Shown here one piece after another: positions 55,675 to 63,163 of a stretch of DNA of 64,000 nucleotides. The first letter of the stretch is position 1. Every line of letters starts with the position of its first letter. Below the pieces are notes generated by a model. The model had not been told where the DNA came from and did no database searches. It worked only from the letters and a program-made list of their open reading frames with translations. Position numbers and translations under genes: made by a program. This DNA comes from PALSA-1004 sp963829085 (GTDB taxonomy: Bacteria; Pseudomonadota; Gammaproteobacteria; Burkholderiales; SG8-41), in NCBI GenBank assembly GCA_963829085.1, contig CAWHHJ010000012.1, positions 1-64,000 of the forward strand, given 5' to 3'.

Positions 55675-56652
55675 CTAATCCGCTCGTATGTTCGCTTCGC
55701 GAGCGACGCGTTGCCACTTGTCAATTTCCGCGCTCATCATGCGTGCGAATTCTGCACTCGATAATGGCCACGGCTCCGCACCTTCAGTTTCGAGACGCTC
55801 ACGCGATTCCTGCTGGCGAATGATTGCGCCGATTTCAGCATTCAGTTTCGCGGTCGTCGGCACCGGCATGCCGGCAGGTCCAAGTATGCCCCACCAGGTA
55901 CTGATTTCCGCGCCCGGTGCACCGGCTTCGGAGATTGACGGTACATCCGCTAGCAACGGCGAGCGTTTTACGCTGGTGACGGCGAGCGCTTTGACCTTGC
56001 CCGCTCGGATCTGCCGCAAAGTGAGCGGCATCGTACCCCACATGAGCTGTACCTGTCCGCCCATCACATCAGTCAGCGCGGGTGCGCCGCCCTTATACGG
56101 CACGTGTATCAACTTAACGCCGCTCACACTCGAAAATAGCGCACCGCCGAAGTGATTGATCCCGCCAGTACCGGCTGATGAGTATGTGATCGTATCCGGC
56201 CTTGCGGTCGCCAGCTCGATCAAGCCTTTTACGCTATTCGCCCCGAAAGACGGGTTTGCAACCAGCACAAGCGGGCCCACGCCAAGCATTGCGACCGGCG
56301 TGAATGACTTGAGCGGATCGAATGGAAGCTTGTTGACCGCAGCGCTCATCGTGTGCGAGACCGACATCAGCAGCAGCGTGTAACCGTCCGGCGTCGCCTT
56401 CGCAGTGAGATCGCTTCCGATGATGCCGTTGGCACCCGGCCTGTTATCGATTACTACTTGCTGGCCGAAACGGTCCGCCAGTTTTCCGCCGAGAAAGCGG
56501 GCGAGCAGATCGTTGCTGCTGCCCGGAAGAAAACCAACGATGATCCGGATTGGCCGTGAAGGATATTGAGTTTGTTGTGCTCCCGCGAGCGAAGCTGCTG
56601 TCGCGGCAATGGTTACCAATATGCACATGATCGAGGCACGATGCATCGCCAT
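55675..56652 (-). CDS. Bug-family (TctC-like) periplasmic receptor
   Basis: A 325-residue receptor; signal peptide ends SLAGAQQ. Consensus parts: YPSRPIRIIVGFLPGSSND, VVIDNRPGANGIIG, TPDGYTLLLMSVSH, ITYSSAGTGGINHFGGALF, LIHVPYKGGAPALTDVMGG and LLADVPSISEAGAPGAEI. The FLPGSSND loop replaces PPGGxxD. The second gene of the SDR-Bug-Bug-LLM series; two non-identical receptors in tandem suggest two related ligands. Confidence 0.93.
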   Translation of the reverse strand: MAMHRASIMCILVTIAATAASLAGAQQTQYPSRPIRIIVGFLPGSSNDLLARFLGGKLADRFGQQVVIDNRPGANGIIGSDLTAKATPDGYTLLLMSVSHTMSAAVNKLPFDPLKSFTPVAMLGVGPLVLVANPSFGANSVKGLIELATARPDTITYSSAGTGGINHFGGALFSSVSGVKLIHVPYKGGAPALTDVMGGQVQLMWGTMPLTLRQIRAGKVKALAVTSVKRSPLLADVPSISEAGAPGAEISTWWGILGPAGMPVPTTAKLNAEIGAIIRQQESRERLETEGAEPWPLSSAEFARMMSAEIDKWQRVAREANIRAD

Positions 56653-56681
56653 CGAGTGGCGTGTCCCCTCACTCTGGTCGT

Positions 56682-57500
56682 TCAGAATTCCTCCGCGCTG
56701 TATTCGTCCAGCGTCTGGCGCACGAGAGGTGATGCGCCGCCGCTCACGCACAACTCCTGCGCAGTCGTGAACGCGGATAGTTCGCTAGCCAGAAAGAGAC
56801 ATGCGTTAGCGACTTCCTGCGGTAGGCCCAGGCGTGCCATCGGAATGCGCTGCAGGCGCTCTGCGTAACCGGTTTTGAGCTCGGGGTACCACTCGGGGTG
56901 TGGCCGTTGCGTATCGATGGTGCCCGGCACCACGACGTTTGCGGTAACGCCGAAGCGCGCAACCTCGAGCGCGATCGCCCGCGTGAGCCCAACCAGGCCG
57001 AGCTTTGCGCTGACGCCATGTGCGCGCCGCACCTTGCCCCAATATGCATCCGTCCCGCCGATATTCAGGATGCGGCCCCAGCGCTTGCGGATCATGCCGG
57101 GCAGCACCGCTTGCGTCAGAAAGAACGGCGCCTTGAGGTTGGTGTTGAAAACGAGATCCCACTCCTCGAGCGAGATGTCGGCAATCTTCGTATTGGGCCG
57201 GATCGCCGCATTATTGACCAGTATGTCGATGGTCCCGCAATCCTTCTCGACCATCTTCACGACGTCTTTGAGTTTTGGAATGTCGGCGAGATCGGCTTTA
57301 CACATGCCCGCCCTGCCACCGGCGTTTGCCACTTCAGCGCAAACTGCGTGCGCGGCGGCGTCATCGTCCCGATATAGAATCACCGGAATCGCGCCCGCCT
57401 TTGCGAACGTGAGCACGATGCTGCGTCCAATGTTGCGGTTACCACCGGAAACAAGGGCGATGCGGCCCTCGAGGCCAAACGAATCGGCGGGTTGCTTCAT
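56682..57500 (-). CDS. SDR family oxidoreductase with altered active site
   Basis: A 272-residue short-chain dehydrogenase. The coenzyme loop is ALVSGGNRNIGRSIV, and ILVNNAAIRPN holds the NNAG-type Asn. In the active-site helix the usual YxxxK reads HGVSAKLGLVG: the Lys is there but the residue four before it is Gly, and the preceding Ser block is LNIGGTDAY. It therefore may use another base or be inactive. First gene of a minus-strand series followed by two Bug receptors and an LLM monooxygenase. The ATG at 57500 gives the family N-terminus. Confidence 0.88.
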   Translation of the reverse strand: MKQPADSFGLEGRIALVSGGNRNIGRSIVLTFAKAGAIPVILYRDDDAAAHAVCAEVANAGGRAGMCKADLADIPKLKDVVKMVEKDCGTIDILVNNAAIRPNTKIADISLEEWDLVFNTNLKAPFFLTQAVLPGMIRKRWGRILNIGGTDAYWGKVRRAHGVSAKLGLVGLTRAIALEVARFGVTANVVVPGTIDTQRPHPEWYPELKTGYAERLQRIPMARLGLPQEVANACLFLASELSAFTTAQELCVSGGASPLVRQTLDEYSAEEF

Positions 57501-57664
57501 TGTGCGAGTGTCCTCGTGGTTATTTGCAGGCTGCAGATCGTGTTTTTCTGCGACGCACTTGCTCAATTGTGCCACTTCTGCGCGCGACTCAGACCGCTTG
57601 CACACAAGCGGTCAAGCAGGGATGCATGGCCGGAATTTTCCCGTCATTTGCCGGTCAGCCCTGA

Positions 57665-58540
57665 ATGGCGAAGCGCAGCGCACTGCAAATAAGCTCTCTT
57701 GAGTTGCGTGAGCTTGTATCACGCGAACTTTCCGCGGTGGCGGGGACGCTCCGCCAGCGCAGTGCGCTGGACGAAGAAATCGTGCATGAGGCGCGGAAGA
57801 GCCTGAAACGCGCGCGCGCCTGTCTTCGCCTTCTTCGCAAGGCGACCGGCAAGCCGTTTTATTTCCATCAGAACGCACAGCTTCGCGATGCCGCCCGGCC
57901 GCTGGGTCACATCCGCGATTCACATGTGCTGATGGAGCGAACGAACAGTTTGCTCGAGGATGAGAAGAATCCCCGCCGCCGGACCGTGCTGATGAAGCTG
58001 CGCCGCGAGATCGATCGCAATCGCCGCAAAATGCATGACGAAGCACGTCGCGAAGGCACGCTCGAAAAAAGCGCATTGATAATCGAGGAAGCCGCGCGAA
58101 GGATAAAAGCTCAGCGCATCGCCACCACGAACGGGCATGAAGTCGAGTCAGGGATTAAACGCATCTATCGCAAGGGCCGCGCCGCGCTCGAGGCGGCGAT
58201 CTCCAACCGCACGGACGACAATCTGCATGAATTTCGCAAGCAGACGAAATACATGGGCCATGCCATCAAGGTGCTGGCGCCAGAGGCGCACGATACGCTG
58301 GCAAAGTTCATCGAGCGCGTCGATGCGATCGGTGACGACCTGGGCGGCGATCACGATCTCGTCGTGCTGCAAATAAAGATCGGAGGAGCTACCGTGAGCA
58401 TCGGCACCACGCAATTGAAGCTGCTCGCGCGCATCAATTCTCTACGCACTGACCTTCAGCGAAGCGCACTGAAACAGGGAAAACGGCTGTACAAAGACAA
58501 GGCAGGGCGTTTTCTCAAGCGCCTGCAGACGCACGCTTAA
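57665..58540 (+). CDS. CHAD-domain protein
   Basis: A 291-residue all-helical protein with the conserved-histidine CHAD fold: EEIVHEARKSLKRARACLRL in the first repeat and DDNLHEFRKQTKYMGHAIKV in the second, each with the signature His and a run of Lys/Arg that form a basic channel. CHAD domains bind inorganic polyphosphate and often sit on polyphosphate or PHA granules. There is no CYTH (triphosphatase) domain attached. Stands alone, convergent with the alpha/beta-hydrolase gene. The phasin at 26870 is another granule-type protein in the window. Confidence 0.9.
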   Translation: MAKRSALQISSLELRELVSRELSAVAGTLRQRSALDEEIVHEARKSLKRARACLRLLRKATGKPFYFHQNAQLRDAARPLGHIRDSHVLMERTNSLLEDEKNPRRRTVLMKLRREIDRNRRKMHDEARREGTLEKSALIIEEAARRIKAQRIATTNGHEVESGIKRIYRKGRAALEAAISNRTDDNLHEFRKQTKYMGHAIKVLAPEAHDTLAKFIERVDAIGDDLGGDHDLVVLQIKIGGATVSIGTTQLKLLARINSLRTDLQRSALKQGKRLYKDKAGRFLKRLQTHA

Positions 58541-58573
58541 ATTATCTGCGGCGACGCGCTTTTGCGGCGGGCG

Positions 58574-59425
58574 TTACCGCGTTTCCGCAGTGAGCTTGGC
58601 AGTCGTTTCTGCCGGGCTTTTGACAATCGGCTTGGTTCCATCGGCGGAAGTCGAGGCTGCACGTGCTTCCGGCGGTATTGCGTCCTCGCGCGCGCCCGTT
58701 ATCATCTCCGTGAGCCAGTTCACGAGCACTGACGTGTAAGAACGTTGCGATGCTTCGCTCGTCAGGGCGTGATCCGCACCCGAAATTATGCGATAGGTGA
58801 GCGAGCGCATGTGCGTAAAAGCGGCGAGATAATTCGCAATGACCGCATGCGGAACAAGGTCATCATGTTCGGACTCGATGATGAGCACGTCACCGCGAAA
58901 CGCAGCGCAAGCCCGCAACGCTCGATTGTCCTGCCAGTGTATTTGCCGGCGGCGATAGGCGGGCAGGTCAGGATCCTGGTGCAACTGTCGCTTGGGCAGC
59001 TTCCATCCTTCATCTTTGTAGATCGCAGGTGCGCGCAGGGCCAGCCAGCGAACGGGCCGCAGTGAAGTAAGAATGGTAGCGAGGTATGCGCCATAGCTTG
59101 TCCCGACGACGGCGATCGCTTGTTCTTCGACGCTGTGCTTGCTCGCGAATAAATCGTATGCGGCCATCAGATCCTGCAGGTTCTCTTCCCGGCTGACGGT
59201 CTCGCGCTGCTGCTTCGTGCGACTGTGGCCGCGGAGGTCGAAAGTCAGGCACACGCAGCCGAGACCGGCCGCTTCGCGCGCACGCGCGATGTCCTGCTCC
59301 TGATTGCCGCCCCAGCCGTGCGCGAACAGCACGCCGGGCACCTGAGTCGGCGGCGCAAGCATCGAGGCATCGATATGCTGGCTGTCGACACCGATGTTGA
59401 GTGCTTCAAGGCTGATTTTTTTCAT
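58574..59425 (-). CDS. alpha/beta-hydrolase (dienelactone-hydrolase-like)
   Basis: A 283-residue cytoplasmic hydrolase. Motifs: GVLFAHGWGGNQEQD (oxyanion loop), VVGTSYGAYLATIL (GxSxG nucleophile), LIIESEHDDLVPH (acid) and ISGADHALTSE (His). The C-terminal 30 residues are low in complexity (PEARAASTSADG) and lack a fold. Its start overlaps the end of the DUF3182 gene by 20 bases, so translation is coupled. The substrate is unknown. Confidence 0.88.
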   Translation of the reverse strand: MKKISLEALNIGVDSQHIDASMLAPPTQVPGVLFAHGWGGNQEQDIARAREAAGLGCVCLTFDLRGHSRTKQQRETVSREENLQDLMAAYDLFASKHSVEEQAIAVVGTSYGAYLATILTSLRPVRWLALRAPAIYKDEGWKLPKRQLHQDPDLPAYRRRQIHWQDNRALRACAAFRGDVLIIESEHDDLVPHAVIANYLAAFTHMRSLTYRIISGADHALTSEASQRSYTSVLVNWLTEMITGAREDAIPPEARAASTSADGTKPIVKSPAETTAKLTAETR

Positions 59426-60530
59426 GAGCGTCTATCGTGCTGTACTTGGTTATGCGGCCGACTCGCTGATCGATGCCGCTGAAGTGGATGACTGCGTGCG
59501 AAGGCGGCTCGTGCGTGCCGTACACTTCGGTGGACGACGCGCGCACGGCGGTCAATGCAGGGTCGGCCGCGAATGCAGCAAATGCGGCGACTTCCGCTGG
59601 ACTCGCGCCGCCAATGCGCCAGGATTGCTCGAGCACGCCGGTGCGCGCAACGCCATCGCCATCACGGCCCCGCGCGACATCGTAATTGCGCCGCGACGCA
59701 ATTAGTCCATCGTATGCATTCGATGCTGCGCGGTCATAAACGCAGGCCTGTGATATTGCCCGTTTCTCGTCTGTCGCCAGAGGCAGTTGAAGCAGCGCAT
59801 CGAAATCGCCGCGCACCACGAGCAATCCCGAGCCGCCGTAAACATCGACGCCATGAGCGTTCTTGGTCAATCGCTGCGTGCCGAAGTAGCTGATGTGCTT
59901 GCCTGACATGTGAACCTGGCCGACGCTGTATGTGGTGACATCCGATAGATCACGTTCAATTACGACGCCATAACGTGCAAGTTCGTCAGCGTCCATGGCC
60001 GCGAGGATTTTGTCCAGATCGGCGCCGTTTGAGATTCTCGCTTGCCCGACGCCGCCCCTGCCCAGCGCCGGCTTGACACGCGCGGACCCGCGTTCGAGCA
60101 GGCTCGTGCCCGCGCGCCGTGCGTCCTCGACACTGAATGCGGAGTAACCTTCGAGCACGACGTCATGCGCGCGCCGCGTGAAGTCATGCGACCATCCCGC
60201 CGGTGCAATCGCCCGGTCGTCATAAACCGGATGCGTGATGGTCTTGGTTGCAACGAACGGATAGCGCACCACGCCGCCGAACAGATCGTCTTCCGAATGG
60301 ATGCCGAGCTTGTGCGCATGCGCTTCCTCCAATGTATCGTCCGGCACGAAGTACACATGTTTGCCGGCATGAGATCCGGGTTCGTAGTGCTCTACAAAGT
60401 CATATTGTTTGAGCGCTGCAAGTTTTCTGGCGATTGTTGCGCGTGTCGTGGTCTCATGCCCTTCCGGATGATCGCCACGCATGTTCGGATACTGGACGAC
60501 GATGCCGCGGCCCTGTCTTGAGTCGCTCAT
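59406..60530 (-). CDS. DUF3182 (ATP-grasp-like) protein
   Basis: A 374-residue protein of the DUF3182 family. The N-terminal part (GRGIVVQYPNMRGDHPEGHE, RATIARKLAALKQYDFVEHY) is diagnostic. The middle has the ATP-grasp features SARVKPALGRGGVGQARI and GVVIERDLSDVTTYSVGQ. Such folds join a carboxylate and an amine using ATP. It overlaps the hydrolase gene downstream, forming a two-gene unit. The ATG at 60530 follows a purine-rich GAGGGAGAAA stretch; a TTG at 60557 is possible. Confidence 0.85.
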   Translation of the reverse strand: MSDSRQGRGIVVQYPNMRGDHPEGHETTTRATIARKLAALKQYDFVEHYEPGSHAGKHVYFVPDDTLEEAHAHKLGIHSEDDLFGGVVRYPFVATKTITHPVYDDRAIAPAGWSHDFTRRAHDVVLEGYSAFSVEDARRAGTSLLERGSARVKPALGRGGVGQARISNGADLDKILAAMDADELARYGVVIERDLSDVTTYSVGQVHMSGKHISYFGTQRLTKNAHGVDVYGGSGLLVVRGDFDALLQLPLATDEKRAISQACVYDRAASNAYDGLIASRRNYDVARGRDGDGVARTGVLEQSWRIGGASPAEVAAFAAFAADPALTAVRASSTEVYGTHEPPSHAVIHFSGIDQRVGRITKYSTIDAHEKNQP

Positions 60531-60681
60531 TTGATGCGATTTCTCCCTCGTGCTCAACTGCGTATTACGCCGCGCATCGCAACTTATGCCGTTTGGGTGC
60601 GGTACGCGCGCCCGGTCGATTTCAGCGGTGGTATGAGCTGTGACAACGCGTCAGCCCTCCGCGTTCGCGGCGTTTTGCCGG

Positions 60682-61521
60682 TCAATCGGTAAAAAATGCC
60701 AGCGCGCGCGCCTCTATGCTTTGCCGTGCGGCAGCTCCGGGCGGAGAAGCCGGGTCCTCGATGGCTGTGTGCGGCGTAAACCGTGCACGGCCGTCTTTCG
60801 CGGAATCGAATACCTTGAAAACAAGAGCCTCATCGCGCTGCATGCGTGGAAAGTAGTACCAATGATGTTCCGGATTGTGCCGCAGCCGGTACGTTTGTCC
60901 GACGCGGGTCGGATAGCGACGTTCTGCTATGAGCAGATCGTCAAACCGCACGCTGCGTGCGTCGGCGACCGCGAGCGGATTGGATTCGATAGGCTGATTG
61001 ATCGCACGCCAAACTTGAATGATTGCAAAGCGTTTCGCGAGCAGCGACTCCGCCTCGTCCGGCAGCAGCTCGCGCACACGCTGCGGTCCCGACCATTCGG
61101 TGTAGTCGTTGTGCGCCGAGAGCACCGGCTCACGCATGAGCTTCGCTTCGCGCTCGCCTTCGTCGCCCGAGCGCAGCGTGTGATCAAAGATGACGACACG
61201 AGTCGCACCTGAGGCTTGCTTGATGAGTTCCTCAACCTCAGGGTAATAGACCGACTCGAGCTCCTGCTTGTCAAAAAAATCTTTTACCTTGGTCTTGTGC
61301 CTCATGAGCGTGAAGCCGTTGCCATCGAGAGAGAGCTTACTCATGTGAAGGCGGCCGTTATCGACCTGCATCGGCTTGAGCTCGATCTTGCCGACCATAC
61401 GGCGGCGTATGTTATTAGGACCGAATGTTTCATTAACGAGCTTCTCGCCCGTATCTACCGTATAGGGAATGTTCACTGTCACGGCCTGGGCTTCGGTGTG
61501 GTCGAGTGTAGAGGTTGGCAT
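60682..61521 (-). CDS. CmcJ/NvfI-like oxidoreductase
   Basis: A 279-residue intact paralogue of the broken gene at 7038-7983. Shared motifs: VKDFFDKQELESVYYPEVEE, FDHTLRSGDEGE, VLSAHNDYTEWSGPQRVREL, FAIIQVWRAINQPIESNPLA and HNPEHHWYYFPRMQRDEALV. The HNDYT and HWYYFPRM blocks are the best conserved and likely line the active site. The related fungal and actinomycete proteins act near methoxylation or oxidation steps; the reaction here is not known. Cytoplasmic. Confidence 0.85.
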   Translation of the reverse strand: MPTSTLDHTEAQAVTVNIPYTVDTGEKLVNETFGPNNIRRRMVGKIELKPMQVDNGRLHMSKLSLDGNGFTLMRHKTKVKDFFDKQELESVYYPEVEELIKQASGATRVVIFDHTLRSGDEGEREAKLMREPVLSAHNDYTEWSGPQRVRELLPDEAESLLAKRFAIIQVWRAINQPIESNPLAVADARSVRFDDLLIAERRYPTRVGQTYRLRHNPEHHWYYFPRMQRDEALVFKVFDSAKDGRARFTPHTAIEDPASPPGAAARQSIEARALAFFTD

Positions 61522-61568
61522 GATGGTCTCGATTCAAAATGAAGCGACTAGATCTGAACTTTCACCGC

Positions 61569-61592
61569 GAAGGACGCAAAGGACGCGCAGGA
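61569..61592. repeat. short tandem repeat of AAGGACGC units
   Basis: Two consecutive 9-base units (GAAGGACGC, AAAGGACGC) and a degenerate third lie in the gap before the hydroxy-acid oxidase end. Similar ...CGCAAAGGACGCAAAGGA... strings are dispersed intergenic elements in many proteobacteria. Confidence 0.4.
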
Positions 61593-61697
61593 AAAACTTA
61601 GTTGCTGAACGACGATGCGCACTTATGTAAGAAAGCATCGGCTGCACAATGTTCGGAATTGACTTCTTTATTTCGCGTCGCGGTTCAAGATTTGATT

Positions 61698-62973
61698 CTA
61701 AATCTGTATGCCGTCGAACGATCGGGCATTGATGAGTCGCTCCCGCCGCATATCCGCGAGCGTAGTGATTCCGAGCAGAGCCATGTCGCGGTCGACTTCT
61801 TCGCGCAGAAGTTTGATGGCGTGGCGCACACCGGTGTCGCCGGCGATAGCCGCCGCATAAAGAAACGGCCGCCCGATAAAGACAAAATGCGCGCCCAGCG
61901 CAAGCGCTTTGAGTACGTCAGTGCCGCGCCGCACACCGCTGTCCATCATTACCGCCATCGAGCCCGCTTCAGAAACGATGCCCGGCAACACACGCAGCGG
62001 TGCAACAGCACCGTCGAGCTGCCGCCCGCCATGGTTCGAGACGATGATGCCGTCAACGCCGCTTTCACGCGCGATACGTGCATCTTCTTTGGCAAGCACA
62101 CCTTTGAGCACCAGCTTGCCTTTCCATAAGCGCCGCATGAGTTCCACATGTGCCCATGAGAGCTGATCGCGCTGCCCGCGGTCGCGCTGTCCGGTCCTCG
62201 TAATCAGCGGAACCCGCGGCCCCATGTTCTCGAAATGCGGCATGCCATGCAGGGACAGCGTGCGCAGAAACATACCGCAGAGCCAGCGTGGATGCAGCAC
62301 GCTGTCCCATGCGAGCCGGGGGGTCGGCCGCAGCGGCCGATTGAACCCGCTGCGCACATTGTTCTCGCGGTTGGCGCCGACCGGAACATCCACAGTGAGT
62401 ACCGAGTGTTTCGAAACCGGCGCGCGCGACGCGCTCGACGAGTTGCGTGATTGCATCCGTCTCGCCCGGTAAATATGCCTGGAACCATGCGGTGCGTCCC
62501 GCGCTCGCCACATCTTCCAGTGTATTGAGGGAAGCTCCGCTCATAATCATCGGGATGTTGGCCGCTGCGGCGACGCGTGCAAGCAGAACGTCGCCGCGAT
62601 ACGCGGCCATCGAGCTGCCACCCATAGGCGCGATGCCGAATGGCACGTCATAGTTGCGCCCGAGCAGCGTGGTTTTGTGCGTGCGCTCCGATACATTCAC
62701 GAGGACACGGGGTACAAACGAAAGATCATCGAATGCGGCACGATTCGCGCGCAGCGACGCATTGGTTTCCGTGCCGCCCGACACGTAGCCGTACATGGGC
62801 CGCGGAAGGTAACGGCGCGCGGGCTCTTCGAAATCTTCAAGCGCCAATATCATGCGAAGATTGCGCGGCAAGGTTTTGTCGACCTCGGCGCGCGCGCCGC
62901 TGTGGCGTGGCGATGCGGACGCCGCCGGAGCATCGGGTGCCATGGTATTCATTCTGCTGTCTGGGTTACTCAC
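61698..62973 (-). pseudogene. FMN-dependent alpha-hydroxy-acid dehydrogenase, frameshifted
   Basis: The start at 62973 leads to NLRMILALEDFEEPARRYLP, MYGYVSGGTETNASLRANRA and FGIAPMGGSSMAAYRGDVLL. At about 62412 one extra G breaks ETLVLTVDVPVGANREN; the rest runs in another frame with LVLKGVLAKEDARIARESGV (FMN-binding Lys), DGIIVSNHGGRQLDGA (catalytic His-Gly-Gly-Arg), VMMDSGVRRGTDVLKALALG and FVFIGRPFLYAAAIAG to 61698. Corrected it is a complete lactate/mandelate-type dehydrogenase of about 424 residues, oxidising a 2-hydroxy acid. The break may be a read error. Confidence 0.88.
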
Positions 62974-63163
62974 GCGCGATGTTCCTCCGGTAATTGTGTG
63001 CGTGCTGCAGACATAATGATGACACAGACGCGCATGAGAAAAGCGCTCGACATCATCGTGGCAGCGAACGACGACTAGGAGAAGACTGCTAAGCTATACA
63101 GGCTGCGAGCGACTTGTAGGAGTGCGCGACGCGATGATCAAAAACAATTCTGGAGGACGCCTG

